Shown: positions 18,326-26,719 of the stretch, one piece after another
How positions within the stretch are numbered: the first letter of the stretch is position 1
How the letters are laid out: each line of letters opens with the position of its first letter
NCBI GenBank assembly: GCA_043497085.1
Contig: JBIEKI010000006.1
DNA length: 64,000 nt
Reading direction: 5' to 3' (one strand)
Origin: Thalassobacillus sp043497085
Lineage (GTDB): Bacteria; Bacillota; Bacilli; Bacillales; Halobacillaceae
Made by a program: the position numbers and the translations under genes
The notes under the pieces: model-generated
Databases searched by the model: none
Told to the model about the DNA's origin: nothing
Seen by the model: only the letters and a program-made list of their open reading frames with translations

Positions 18326-18432
18326 GTTGTCTCCTAAAAGCTTCACAAACAGTGACCAGGAAAGGCAGCGGTTTCAGTAACCGCTAAGCTTCTTTCAAAC
18401 TGTGAAGTTATAAGGGGACAGCTTTTTTCAAT
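18326..18432 (+). terminator. Nested hairpin terminator between yjbC and spx
   Basis: Outer arms GTTGTCTCCT / AGGGGACAGC, a middle stem CTTCACA / TGTGAAG and an inner stem GCGGTTtcagtAACCGC, then TTTTTT. It is more elaborate than a simple terminator but ends with a normal T-tract. Confidence 0.7.
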
Positions 18433-18537
18433 TCATAAAGCTAACTGAAAATAAATGAAGCAGAAAAGTTTAAAAAAAGATGTTTAATGGAAGTGTAAAA
18501 GGGTATATTAAAAGTGTCACAATGAAATCTTTCGATC

Positions 18538-18567
18538 TGTACAAGTTTTGTATAAAAAACCTATAAT
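18538..18567 (+). promoter_or_regulatory. Candidate spx promoter
   Basis: TGTACA (18538-18543), 18 bp, perfect TATAAT (18562-18567). A further TTGACA at 18583-18588 has no correctly spaced -10 for sigma-A and may belong to another promoter. In B. subtilis spx is read from several promoters. Confidence 0.4.
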
Positions 18568-18689
18568 ACTACTAGCTAACACTTGACAGTTATGATATAG
18601 TATACATAGGCTGTTAATTAAAGTTATTTTAAACTGGCAAGCACATGCAAACCTTGTATGATAAATACATTTTGAGGAGTGAAGTTCCC

Positions 18690-19085
18690 ATGGTAACTCT
18701 ATATACCTCACCAAGCTGTACATCATGCCGTAAAGCTAAAGCATGGTTAGAAGAACATAATATTCCATTCAAAGAACGCAATATTTTCTCTGAGTCTTTG
18801 ACTCTGGATGAAATTAAAGAAATTCTACGTATGACAGAGGATGGAACGGAAGAAATCATTTCCACTCGCTCCAAAGTTTTTCAAAAATTGGACGTTGATT
18901 TCGAACAAATGCCTCTGAAGGATCTTTTCGATCTCATTCAAGAAAATCCTGGGCTGCTACGCCGCCCGATTATCATTGATGAAAAGCGTCTTCAGGTAGG
19001 GTATAATGAAGATGAAATCCGCCGATTCCTGCCAAGAAGCGTTCGTACTTTTCAGCTTCGTGAAGCACAACGCCTGGTAAACTAA
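18690..19085 (+). CDS. spx: Spx, redox-sensing transcription regulator
   Basis: ArsC-like protein of 131 residues, the standard Spx length. The redox switch is Cys10-x-x-Cys13 in SPSCTSCRKA; the central ISTRSKVF segment holds the RNAP alpha-contact arginine region. Spx binds the RNA polymerase alpha subunit and controls disulfide-stress genes; levels are set by ClpXP with adaptor SpxH, encoded at 29136. ATG 18690 follows TGAGGAG; the in-frame ATG at 18645 lacks a ribosome binding site. Confidence 0.97.
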   Translation: MVTLYTSPSCTSCRKAKAWLEEHNIPFKERNIFSESLTLDEIKEILRMTEDGTEEIISTRSKVFQKLDVDFEQMPLKDLFDLIQENPGLLRRPIIIDEKRLQVGYNEDEIRRFLPRSVRTFQLREAQRLVN

Positions 19086-19091
19086 TAGAAG

Positions 19092-19118
19092 AAGACCGCG
19101 TACAGGGCGGTCTTTTTT
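19092..19118 (+). terminator. Terminator of spx
   Basis: AAGACCGC (19092-19099) / GCGGTCTT (19107-19114) followed by a T run. It may also serve the convergent terC-like gene. Confidence 0.88.
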
Positions 19119-19125
19119 GTTTATT

Positions 19126-19788
19126 CTAATTTTGGGAAGCCGGATTATTGTTGCGGTACCCCCATGAAATGACAAGGAAAATGATAGCAATCGGCATCAT
19201 ATAATGAAGCGAATCGAATTGCTCAAAAAACGGCCGTAGCCGTCGTTCTTCTAAAATCATTTCAGCTGCTGTATAAGCAAGGATGCCTGATCCGATATAA
19301 ACGAGGGAAGGGAATCGCTCCATCAGCTTCAATATCAATTTGCTTCCCCAAATGATAATCGGCACGGATACAAGCAGCCCCATTGCCACTAGTAAAATGT
19401 TGTCATGGGAGGCTCCGGCGATCGCAAGCACATTATCAAAGCCCATCACAATATCTGCGAATACAATCGTCTTAACGGCCGAGATCAGACTGTCACTGGC
19501 TTTGATATTCGGTTCTTCCTCCTCATCAGTCAACAGTTTGATTGCGATATAAATAAGTAAGATTCCCCCAATCAAACGAAGGAAGGGAATGTGCAGAAGA
19601 TACAGGGCAATCGCTGTCAAAAACACCCGGACAACAATAGCTAAGCCTGTCCCCATGAAAATTGCTTTATTGCGTTGTCTTTCCGGCAGATTCCTGCTGG
19701 CCAGCGCAATGACAATAGCGTTATCTCCTCCGAGTACAATATCAATTCCTATGATGATTAAGATTGCTTGGATCAATTCCCATTCCAT
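19126..19788 (-). CDS. TerC-family membrane protein (YjbE)
   Basis: Protein of 220 residues with about seven membrane helices. Two TerC signature motifs with conserved acidic residues are IVLGGDNAIVIALA (N-terminal) and IVMGFDNVLAIAGAS (middle), with DEEEE in a cytoplasmic loop. TerC-family exporters are implicated in Mn2+ efflux and metalation of exported enzymes. ATG 19788 follows CAGGAGG. Convergent with spx, as yjbE is in B. subtilis. No yybP-ykoY Mn riboswitch core is seen upstream. Confidence 0.9.
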   Translation of the reverse strand: MEWELIQAILIIIGIDIVLGGDNAIVIALASRNLPERQRNKAIFMGTGLAIVVRVFLTAIALYLLHIPFLRLIGGILLIYIAIKLLTDEEEEPNIKASDSLISAVKTIVFADIVMGFDNVLAIAGASHDNILLVAMGLLVSVPIIIWGSKLILKLMERFPSLVYIGSGILAYTAAEMILEERRLRPFFEQFDSLHYMMPIAIIFLVISWGYRNNNPASQN

Positions 19789-20108
19789 AAAAAAGCCTCC
19801 TGATATGTAGTGACAAATGACTAGAAATAAGCTAAAATAGACAACTAACCATAGAATTGCTGTGCAGTTCTTGGAGAGCATTACTCATGCGATTTTTATA
19901 AAAGTCGTGATATTCGTTTGTTTTTCTGTAAATGAAGCATTTTGTTTTCCAGAAAAGGCAAAGCTATCATACAATAGAATCAAGAGGTACCTGACCTGTA
20001 TAATCATGCGATTAAAGTCCTGAAATATAGGGTAAGGTATACTATAAAATAACAACGAGGGTGAAGCAGTCCCTTCCGCTTATCCGAATATAGAAGGGAG
20101 AGAGATGC
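19789..20108. other. Divergent intergenic region, terC-mecA
   Basis: This 320-bp AT-rich gap between divergent genes must hold both promoters. A TATACT at 20038-20043 could be the mecA -10 but has no good -35. I see no ORF with a ribosome binding site, no riboswitch core and no repeat. Confidence 0.4.
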
Positions 20109-20798
20109 ATGGAAATCGAAAGAATCAATGAAAACACAATCAAATTTTATGTTTCTTACCATGACGTTGAACAACGCGGGTTTGACCGAGAAGATATTTG
20201 GTATAACCGTGACAGAAGTGAGCAGCTGTTCTGGGAAATGATGGACGAAGTTAATGATAAAGAAAATTTCCACGCTGAAGGTCCCTTATGGATCCAAGTT
20301 CAAGCGATGGAGAAAGGCCTGGAAGTCATTGTTACGAAAGCTCAGCTTTCTTCAGATGGACAGAAGCTCGAGCTCCCTACTGAAAACGGTAAAACCATCG
20401 ATATGCCCGTGGATGAAAAAATAGAATCAATGCTGGATGATAAACTAAATGAAGCAGATACGCATACAACCGATGAAGATACTGATTTGAGCAATGATCT
20501 TGAGCCTATGCAGTTCACGATCCGCTTTGATGAATTCGAAGATGCAATCCAATTGAGCCACCGTTTTCAATCCGTAAAAGAATTCGAGCAAAGCATGTAC
20601 CATTTTGAAGATGCCTACTATCTATATATTCAATTCAATGATGAAAATATGAATGATGACGAACAGGAAAATATTTTAAGTAATATATTAGAGTACGGAA
20701 ACGAATCGGATATCACAATTCATCGCCTGCAGGAATATGGCAAAACGATTTTTGCAGAAGACGCACTCAATCAAATAAAAAGTTACTTTCCTCTATAA
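20109..20798 (+). CDS. mecA: MecA, ClpC adaptor protein
   Basis: Adaptor of 229 residues that delivers ComK/ComS and other clients to ClpCP. The N-terminal substrate-binding domain begins MEIERINENTIKFYVSYHD; an acidic linker (about residues 110-140, DEDTDLSND) leads to the C-terminal ClpC-binding domain (RFDEFEDAIQLSHRF to IHRLQEYGKTIF). GAAGGGAGAGAG precedes ATG 20109. It is followed by coiA, another competence gene, as in B. subtilis. Confidence 0.96.
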   Translation: MEIERINENTIKFYVSYHDVEQRGFDREDIWYNRDRSEQLFWEMMDEVNDKENFHAEGPLWIQVQAMEKGLEVIVTKAQLSSDGQKLELPTENGKTIDMPVDEKIESMLDDKLNEADTHTTDEDTDLSNDLEPMQFTIRFDEFEDAIQLSHRFQSVKEFEQSMYHFEDAYYLYIQFNDENMNDDEQENILSNILEYGNESDITIHRLQEYGKTIFAEDALNQIKSYFPL

Positions 20799-20803
20799 TT
20801 GAT

Positions 20804-20830
20804 AAGCATGCCGCCATGGTATGCTTTTTT
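20804..20830 (+). terminator. Terminator of mecA
   Basis: AAGCAT.CC / GG.ATGCTT hairpin (20804-20826) followed by TTTT. Confidence 0.8.
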
Positions 20831-20985
20831 GTTTTGCCATCCAAAGGACATGTCGACGCTAATTTAGTTGATTGGAAAAAAACAGAGCTTTAACAGTTGT
20901 AAGAGAATTAGCACTAGCTAGTCAGATAAGCAGGATTTTTGGCGATTGATGTCGAATAAATGTGTTATATCAAGGGGGTGAACGA

Positions 20986-22131
20986 TTGCTTAGTGCCATC
21001 AATGCCAAAGGTCAATTTGTTCAATTGGCTGGTCAGCATATCCATGAACTTATACATCAAAAAAAACACGAAAGTTATTTCTGTCCACAATGCAAGGCAC
21101 CGGTGTTGATCCGGGCTGGGTCCAAGGTTGTTCCACATTTCGCTCATTTTCCCAATAGTGATTGCCCGTCAAGCAGAAGCGGTGAAGGGATCTATCATCA
21201 TAAAGGGAAAGTCCGGCTGTGGGAGTGGCTGAAAAGTCAGGGTTATGATGTGGCGCTCGAAGCTTATTTGCCGGAAATCCAGCAGCGTCCTGACGTATTG
21301 CTCCATACAAAGAAGAGGCGTATTGCCATCGAGTATCAGTGTGCAAAAATTCCAGATTCAGAAATCAGCATGCGAACAAAGCAGTACTTGCAAGTTGGTA
21401 TCTATCCTTTTTGGATACTGGGAGGCAACCGATTGAAACGAAAAGGAACGAACATGATTCAGTTGACAAGCTTTGATCGTAACTTCATCTATCATTTCCT
21501 CGATTATCGCATCCATTATTTTGATCCTATCACCGATAAGCTTATGATTGGCTCTCATCTCCAGGGAACCGGTTCGAACAAAACTTTTTCAAACCTCCAT
21601 TATTTTTCCTTAAACGGCATCTCCTTCATCGAGATGTTCAGCTCTCAAAATCTCCTCCTTAATGATATGCCCGCGGGTTGGAAAAGTTTCATTAAAAAAA
21701 GAAGAACTCGTCCTTTGGGGCATTGCTCACCGCAAGAAAAAAGCTGGCGCGAGTATCTGTATGCCAAAGGCTATCACCCGTCATTACTGCCTTCAATCAC
21801 CTATCTCCCCGTACCGAGCCAAATTCAAATGGTCGAACCACCATGGATCTGGCAGTCCCGCTATTACCTGGACACCTTTTTAAAAACTCCTATTGGAGGA
21901 TTGCTCCCGATAAAACCTGCTCAGATAATCGTTCCTCTTTTGCATGTCCACAAGAAGCCTAATCCTTTGAAAGAATACCTGAAACTGCTATGCCTTCTGG
22001 GCCTGGTGGAAGAAGTATTACCAGGGGAATACCGAAAACGTCAGGAAGTAGAAAACCCTCTTACTATCGAAGAAGCGATCAAACAGGATGAATTTGTTTT
22101 TAATTCTTTACAAAAGCGGGTAAAACCATGA
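20986..22131 (+). CDS. coiA: CoiA-like competence protein
   Basis: Protein of 381 residues required in relatives for natural transformation. A zinc-ribbon-like N-terminus (YFCPQCKAPVLIRAG, then PHFAH) precedes a restriction-endonuclease-like core (QRPDVLLHTKKRRIAIEYQCAKIP with an acidic and lysine centre). TTG 20986 is chosen because AAGGGGGTG sits at normal spacing and yields LLSAINAKGQ; the ATG at 20962 lies upstream of that site. Neighbours mecA and pepF are as in B. subtilis. An AAAA-N5-CTTT near 20886 is only a partial ComK box. Confidence 0.88.
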   Translation: MLSAINAKGQFVQLAGQHIHELIHQKKHESYFCPQCKAPVLIRAGSKVVPHFAHFPNSDCPSSRSGEGIYHHKGKVRLWEWLKSQGYDVALEAYLPEIQQRPDVLLHTKKRRIAIEYQCAKIPDSEISMRTKQYLQVGIYPFWILGGNRLKRKGTNMIQLTSFDRNFIYHFLDYRIHYFDPITDKLMIGSHLQGTGSNKTFSNLHYFSLNGISFIEMFSSQNLLLNDMPAGWKSFIKKRRTRPLGHCSPQEKSWREYLYAKGYHPSLLPSITYLPVPSQIQMVEPPWIWQSRYYLDTFLKTPIGGLLPIKPAQIIVPLLHVHKKPNPLKEYLKLLCLLGLVEEVLPGEYRKRQEVENPLTIEEAIKQDEFVFNSLQKRVKP

Positions 22132-22213
22132 AAATATCATAAAATAGGGAGGTATTTCCTATTTTATAGAGAAATGATTTAGGGTGACGAAATGCGTAAA
22201 AGGAGGAAGTAGA

Positions 22214-24022
22214 ATGAGTACAGCCAGTAAGGAACTACCAAAGCGTGAAGAGCTTCCGGTTGAACGGACGTGGAAGCTTGAAAATATTTTTGCGACAGAT
22301 GATGAATGGAAGAAAGAACTGGAAGCCATTAAAGAAATGATTCCGGAAATAACAGTGTTCAAAGGGAAACTGGGTGAGTCAGCCGACCAGTTATATCAAA
22401 TGCTTGTGAAGCAGGATGAAATCTCCAACCGGATTGGGAAGTTATATACTTATGCGCATATGCGTGCGGATCAGGATACGACGAATTCCTTTTACCAGGA
22501 ACTAAATTCTAAAGCGGAGAACCTGCTGACCCAGGTATCTTCATCAATGAGTTTTATTGTACCGGAAATCTTGTCATTAGAAGAAGGGAAAATTGATAAA
22601 TACTTAGAAGAAAAAGAAGAACTTGAGCTTTACAGGCACACCCTTGATGAAATCACCCGTCAACGTGATCATGTTCTGAGTGAAAAAGAGGAAGCATTAC
22701 TTGCAGGATTTTCTGAGATTGCATCCAATCCATCTCAAACATTTGGTATGTTGAACAATGCGGATTTAACGTTCCCGAGTGTAAAAGATGAAAATGGCAA
22801 CGAAATCGATCTTACCCATGGCCGATATATCAATTTCTTAGAGTCAAAGGATCGTAACGTCCGTAAAAATGCTTTTCAGGCGATGTACGATACATTTGAT
22901 AAGTTCAAAAACACCTTTTCTTCTACACTGGGCGGCAACGTCAAAAAAGACAATTTCTATGCGGAAGTAAAGAATTATGGTTCTGCGCGTGAGGCTGCGC
23001 TTGACAATAACAATATCCCTGAAAAGGTCTATGACAACCTTGTGGACGCGGTAAATGACAGACTGCCTTTGCTGCATCGCTATATCGCGCTTCGTAAGAA
23101 AGTTTTGGAACTGGATGAGGTTCATATGTATGACCTTTACACTCCGCTTGTCAAAGATGTCGAGATGGAAGTAAGCTATGATGAAGCGAAGGACCTGGTC
23201 GTCAAAGGTCTGGAGCCGCTTGGAGAAGAGTATGTCAACATCATCCAGGAGGGTTATGAGAACCGTTGGATCGATGTGGATGAAAATAAAGGGAAACGCA
23301 GCGGTGCGTATTCATCCGGGCACTATGGTACCAACCCTTATATCCTGATGAACTGGCAGGATAATATCAACAACCTGTTTACCCTGGCACATGAGCTTGG
23401 TCACTCTATGCACAGCTACTATACCCATGCCAACCAGCCTTATCGTTATGGCAACTATTCGATCTTCGTAGCGGAAGTTGCTTCGACCTGCAACGAAGCT
23501 TTATTGAATGATCATTTGTTGAAGGCGACAGATGATAAAAAAGAAAAGCTATATTTGTTGAATCACTTCCTGGAAGGGTTCCGGGGCACAGTTTTCCGTC
23601 AGACGATGTTTGCCGAGTTCGAACACGACATCCATGTGCGTGCTCAAAACGGCGAAGCTTTAACCGCGGATAAGCTGACTGAACTTTATTATGATTTGAA
23701 TAAGAAATACTTCGGTGATGATATTGTCATCGATGATGAAATCGGACTGGAGTGGGCACGGATTCCACATTTCTATTACAATTACTACGTCTACCAGTAT
23801 GCGACCGGCTATTCTGCCGCTACTGCGCTTGCTGCCCAAATTCTTGAAGAAGGAGAACCGGCAGTCGAGCGTTACAAGAAGTTCCTGAAAGCAGGTAGCA
23901 GCGATTATCCGATCGAAGTGCTGAAGCAGGCTGGAGTCGATATGACTTCCAAGGAGCCAATCCTGGCAGCTTTGGATGTTTTTGAGGAAAAGCTGAATGA
24001 AATGGAAGAACTATTAAAGTAA
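22214..24022 (+). CDS. pepF: Oligoendopeptidase F (M3B peptidase)
   Basis: Cytoplasmic zinc metallopeptidase of 602 residues that cleaves short peptides. The zinc motif is HELGH in TLAHELGHSMH (about residues 391-395), with the downstream glutamate in FVAEVASTCNEALL. The oligopeptide-binding C-terminal part (PHFYYNYYVYQYATG) is present. AAAGGAGG precedes ATG 22214. Together with Opp it would turn imported peptides into amino acids. Confidence 0.96.
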   Translation: MSTASKELPKREELPVERTWKLENIFATDDEWKKELEAIKEMIPEITVFKGKLGESADQLYQMLVKQDEISNRIGKLYTYAHMRADQDTTNSFYQELNSKAENLLTQVSSSMSFIVPEILSLEEGKIDKYLEEKEELELYRHTLDEITRQRDHVLSEKEEALLAGFSEIASNPSQTFGMLNNADLTFPSVKDENGNEIDLTHGRYINFLESKDRNVRKNAFQAMYDTFDKFKNTFSSTLGGNVKKDNFYAEVKNYGSAREAALDNNNIPEKVYDNLVDAVNDRLPLLHRYIALRKKVLELDEVHMYDLYTPLVKDVEMEVSYDEAKDLVVKGLEPLGEEYVNIIQEGYENRWIDVDENKGKRSGAYSSGHYGTNPYILMNWQDNINNLFTLAHELGHSMHSYYTHANQPYRYGNYSIFVAEVASTCNEALLNDHLLKATDDKKEKLYLLNHFLEGFRGTVFRQTMFAEFEHDIHVRAQNGEALTADKLTELYYDLNKKYFGDDIVIDDEIGLEWARIPHFYYNYYVYQYATGYSAATALAAQILEEGEPAVERYKKFLKAGSSDYPIEVLKQAGVDMTSKEPILAALDVFEEKLNEMEELLK

Positions 24023-24043
24023 ATAGCCGAAAGACATTAATGA

Positions 24044-24084
24044 AAGTTCAAGGTGGAGCACTCTGTGTCCATCTTGAGCTTTTT
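24044..24084 (+). terminator. Terminator of pepF
   Basis: AAGTTCAAGGTGGA (24044-24057) / TCCATCTTGAGCTT (24068-24081) with G-T pairs, ending in seven T residues. Confidence 0.88.
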
Positions 24085-24100
24085 TTATACTGTATGGAAG

Positions 24101-24186
24101 TTTAACTTTGTTAAAGGATTAAAGCTTAAGAAAGTACGAAGGTACCACCATAAGTAAATAGCGATAAGACAGGTTTTTTTAATGTT
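24101..24186. repeat. Dispersed repeat, family C, copy 1
   Basis: The first 24 bases (TTTAACTTTGTTAAAGGATT and on) are identical to 58993-59016; similarity continues through TAAGAAA, CATAA, GCGATAAG.CA and TTTT.TAAT with the same order and spacing. Neither copy is coding. It lies in the gap between the pepF terminator and a small gene. Confidence 0.75.
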
Positions 24187-24331
24187 GTAGGTGAGCGTAG
24201 CCGCATGTGTGTCAATTGGAAGTTTTTGAAATGCTTCCAAGGTGTTATGCGCTGTAGAGACCATTTGTACATACAATGTTTCCTAATTGCTCATAATATG
24301 GGCAACGTATAGTGGAAAAGGAGACCTTGAT

Positions 24332-24559
24332 GTGCGGAAATATTCATTAGGTATCGTCATAATAGTATTGTTATTGCTGTTGAGCATGCGGAACAATAAA
24401 TATAAATACTGGTCGTATTATATTCGTAGAAAATGGATTGTTTTTTGGCGACAGACGATTCGTTCTGTAAAGCGAGCTATATCTTCCTACCGGGAGCAAA
24501 ATCAGATGATGGAAGAGACAGATAATAATCATGATGAGGAAGGAGGTAAAATGTCATGA
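24332..24559 (+). CDS. Small membrane-anchored protein before the DUF3231 gene
   Basis: Protein of 75 residues with an N-terminal helix (YSLGIVIIVLLLLLSM), then a basic aromatic segment (YKYWSYYIRRKWIVFWRQ) and an acidic tail. GTG 24332 is eight bases after GGAG. Its stop overlaps the DUF3231 start by ATGA, so the two are translationally coupled. Function unknown. Confidence 0.6.
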   Translation: MRKYSLGIVIIVLLLLLSMRNNKYKYWSYYIRRKWIVFWRQTIRSVKRAISSYREQNQMMEETDNNHDEEGGKMS

Positions 24560-25584
24560 AAAGGGATAAGGATGAAGAAAAAAAACGTTACACCAAACAG
24601 CTTACTTCAGCAGAAATGGGTAAGCTATGGGCAACATATCAGGGGAATACGATGGGTAAGTGCGTACTCAGTTACTTCATTCGCCATGTAGAAGATGATG
24701 CCATTAAGAAGGTTGTAGAACGCGCTTTAGATTTAACGAACACTTTCATGAAAGATATCAAACGAATATTTAATGAGGCAGATTTTCCCATACCTGTCGG
24801 GTTTACGGAAGAGGACGTCAATCTGGAGGCGCCACGTTTATTTTATGATGAGTTTTATTTACATTATCTCAGGTATCTCGCAAAGGCTGGGATAAGTATA
24901 TACAGTGCTGCCATCCCTCTCATGACTAGTAAAGAAACGCGTGACTTTTTTGTGGGTAGTCTGAAAAAGACGACTGAATTGACGACGAATGTACATGATT
25001 TATTGACTGCTATGGGAGCCTTAGGGAATACTCCAGCGGCACCAAGCCCGGCTGGTGTCGATTTTGTAAACCGGCAAAGCTTTTTGCATGGCTATATCGG
25101 AGAGGTTCGGCCTGTGCATGGTCTGGAAGCAGCTCATTTGTACGATAATCTTCAAAACGATATCACAAGTAAAGCGCTTATTCTGGGATTCTGTCAGGGG
25201 GCAAGGGATCGGAGAGTACTTAAGTTTTTGAATCGGGGTAGAAAAATCAATGTCAGTCATATAGATAAATTTACTAATAAGTTGAAGGAAGATAATATGG
25301 CAGCTCCAAGTCTGCTAGATCACCTGGTGACGCCTTCGACAGTCCCTCCGTTTTCTGACAAGTTGATGGTTTTTCATAAAATCGATATGTTCTCGATGAA
25401 AATAAGAAATTATGCCAATGGGTCTTCCCTTAACGGGAGAAAAGATATCGGAGCCTTGTATGCAAGGTGTCTACTGGATGTATCATTGTATACAGAAGAT
25501 GGAGCCAATATTATGATAGATAACGGGTGGATGGAACAGCCGCCTATCATGATAGATCGGTATCAATTAGCTTCTTATCGCTGA
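24556..25584 (+). CDS. DUF3231 family protein
   Basis: Protein of 342 residues with two repeats of the DUF3231 four-helix unit: first about residues 15-150 (LTSAEMGKLWATYQGN... CVLSYFIRHVED), second about 195-330 (AAHLYDNLQND... KALILGFCQGARDRR). Each half has a conserved cysteine in the same relative place. The family is widespread in spore formers, often in several copies, and has no established function. Translation is coupled to the upstream small membrane protein. Confidence 0.85.
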   Translation: MKRDKDEEKKRYTKQLTSAEMGKLWATYQGNTMGKCVLSYFIRHVEDDAIKKVVERALDLTNTFMKDIKRIFNEADFPIPVGFTEEDVNLEAPRLFYDEFYLHYLRYLAKAGISIYSAAIPLMTSKETRDFFVGSLKKTTELTTNVHDLLTAMGALGNTPAAPSPAGVDFVNRQSFLHGYIGEVRPVHGLEAAHLYDNLQNDITSKALILGFCQGARDRRVLKFLNRGRKINVSHIDKFTNKLKEDNMAAPSLLDHLVTPSTVPPFSDKLMVFHKIDMFSMKIRNYANGSSLNGRKDIGALYARCLLDVSLYTEDGANIMIDNGWMEQPPIMIDRYQLASYR

Positions 25585-25601
25585 AAATGACTATTTTATG
25601 A

Positions 25602-25630
25602 GAGCTTATCTGACAGGTAAGCTCTTTTTT
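25602..25630 (+). terminator. Terminator of the DUF3231 gene
   Basis: GAGAGCTTA / TAAGCTC hairpin (loop TCTGACAGG) with a TTTTTT tail. Confidence 0.88.
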
Positions 25631-25709
25631 AGTATTGAGATAAATGGATTAGTTTGGAATAATTATGAATAGAAGTAAAATCAAGCTACATACACAGGGG
25701 GAGATGGTG

Positions 25710-26117
25710 ATGGAACCACCAAAGCATATTGTCTCGGCAGCAACAATCGTAGTGAATGATGAAGGTGAGTTGCTGTTGATCAAGGGACCGAAGCGAGGCT
25801 GGGAGATGCCAGGCGGGCAGGTGGAAATAGGTGAATCGCTGACAGAAGCGGCTGTAAGGGAAACGAAAGAGGAATGCGGGCTGGATATTGAAGTGACCAA
25901 ATTCTGTGGGGTTTTTCAAAATGTAAAGCGTGGCATCTGCAATACGTTATTCCTGGGGAAGCCGGTTGGGGGAGAGCTGACAACGACATCAGAAGCATTA
26001 GAAGTCGGTTTCTTTCCGATAGAAGAAGCGTTGGAGAAAGTGACTTGGAATAATTTCAGACAAAGGATTGAACTTTGCCTCCAGGAAGAATCACAACCCT
26101 TCTTTGTGGATTTTTAG
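25710..26117 (+). CDS. Nudix hydrolase
   Basis: Protein of about 135 residues from MEPPKHIVSAATIVV. The Nudix box is complete: G in GGQVEIGE, seven residues, then RETKEECGL. It would hydrolyse a nucleoside diphosphate linked to another moiety; substrate unknown. ATG 25710 lies eight bases after GGGGGA; the in-frame ATG at 25665 has no ribosome binding site. Confidence 0.9.
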   Translation: MEPPKHIVSAATIVVNDEGELLLIKGPKRGWEMPGGQVEIGESLTEAAVRETKEECGLDIEVTKFCGVFQNVKRGICNTLFLGKPVGGELTTTSEALEVGFFPIEEALEKVTWNNFRQRIELCLQEESQPFFVDF

Positions 26118-26143
26118 CAGTAACACATTTAGCTATATGTTTA

Positions 26144-26174
26144 AAGGCTGGTGATTATAGTTATCACCAGCCTT
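26144..26174. terminator. Hairpin between convergent genes
   Basis: Perfect 12-bp stem AAGGCTGGTGAT / ATCACCAGCCTT; only weak T-tracts follow on either strand. Confidence 0.6.
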
Positions 26175-26176
26175 AT

Positions 26177-26362
26177 TCAATGATAGCTTTTGAAACCTTT
26201 GAATTTTCTTCGATGAAACAGGCTTTTAATCGCAAAGAAGATCACCAGGAATAATAAAGGTGAGGTGATATACAAGGGATAGAGACGCATCAATCCGAAT
26301 AGATTCATTAAAAAGGCAACCAACACCAGGACGGTGAAAATAATGGCTGCAGCTATTTTCAT
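26177..26362 (-). CDS. Small membrane protein, unknown
   Basis: Protein of 61 residues with two membrane helices (AAAIIFTVLVLVAFLMNLF and ITSPLLFLVIFFAIKSLF) and a basic C-terminus (HRRKFKGFKSYH). ATG 26362 lies seven bases after AAGGAGG. No family recognised. Confidence 0.6.
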   Translation of the reverse strand: MKIAAAIIFTVLVLVAFLMNLFGLMRLYPLYITSPLLFLVIFFAIKSLFHRRKFKGFKSYH

Positions 26363-26424
26363 GTCCAACCCTCCTTACTAAAAATTTATGCTTGTAAAGA
26401 AGAGATAGAACACTTGTGACAAAC

Positions 26425-26442
26425 TCGTGAAATATTGAACAA
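26425..26442 (+). promoter_or_regulatory. Rex-like operator before the RoxS-like sRNA
   Basis: TCGTGAAATATTGAACAA matches the Rex consensus TTGTGAAATATTTCACAA at 15 of 18 positions and ends six bases before the -35. In B. subtilis Rex (NADH-sensing repressor) and ResD control roxS, so the site supports the sRNA call. Confidence 0.6.
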
Positions 26443-26447
26443 GTGTA

Positions 26448-26476
26448 TTGCGTCAGCGGTTTCTGCTTGCTATATT
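26448..26476 (+). promoter_or_regulatory. Promoter of the RoxS-like sRNA
   Basis: TTGCGT (26448-26453), 17 bp, TATATT (26471-26476), giving a predicted start near 26483. Confidence 0.65.
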
Positions 26477-26482
26477 ATAGAT

Positions 26483-26590
26483 GTGAAAGAAATCCCATTA
26501 ACCCCCCAACAGTTTGATAGGGACCGCTTTCTCCCATCCTCCTTTATTTATAAAGGACCTATAACCAGCTCCCATGCTGGTTATTTTTTT
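26483..26590 (+). ncRNA. roxS: RsaE/RoxS-family small regulatory RNA
   Basis: A predicted transcript of about 108 nt with a strong intrinsic terminator (ATAACCAGC / GCTGGTTAT then seven T, 26561-26590). It carries two C-rich unstructured stretches, CCCCCCAAC and CTTTCTCCCATCCTCCTTT, the latter close to the RsaE/RoxS seed TTTCTCCCATCCCCTTTG as I remember it. RsaE in Staphylococcus is encoded between pepF and yjbH homologues; here it also lies between pepF and spxH. The RNA pairs with ribosome binding sites to tune central metabolism. An 86-codon frame across it has no ribosome binding site and is not coding. Confidence 0.82.
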
Positions 26591-26719
26591 GCGGAAAAAT
26601 CGGTTAATCTTCTCTTTAGTAGTCAGGTAATAATAGGAGAAAAGGAACTTTATAAATACGTACACTATCTTAACAGGTGCATAGGATGTTTATAAAATTG
26701 TGTAAAGGATTGATGAAAA

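Noticed and set aside
19789..19960. yybP-ykoY manganese riboswitch before the terC-like gene
   Set aside because: The conserved riboswitch core is not recognisable.
20880..20900. ComK box before coiA
   Set aside because: Only one partial AAAA-N5-CTTT box is seen; a functional site needs two spaced AT-boxes.
26435..26695. 86-codon plus-strand frame across the sRNA
   Set aside because: No ribosome binding site, odd composition, and it runs through a strong terminator; the RsaE/RoxS-like RNA explains the region better.
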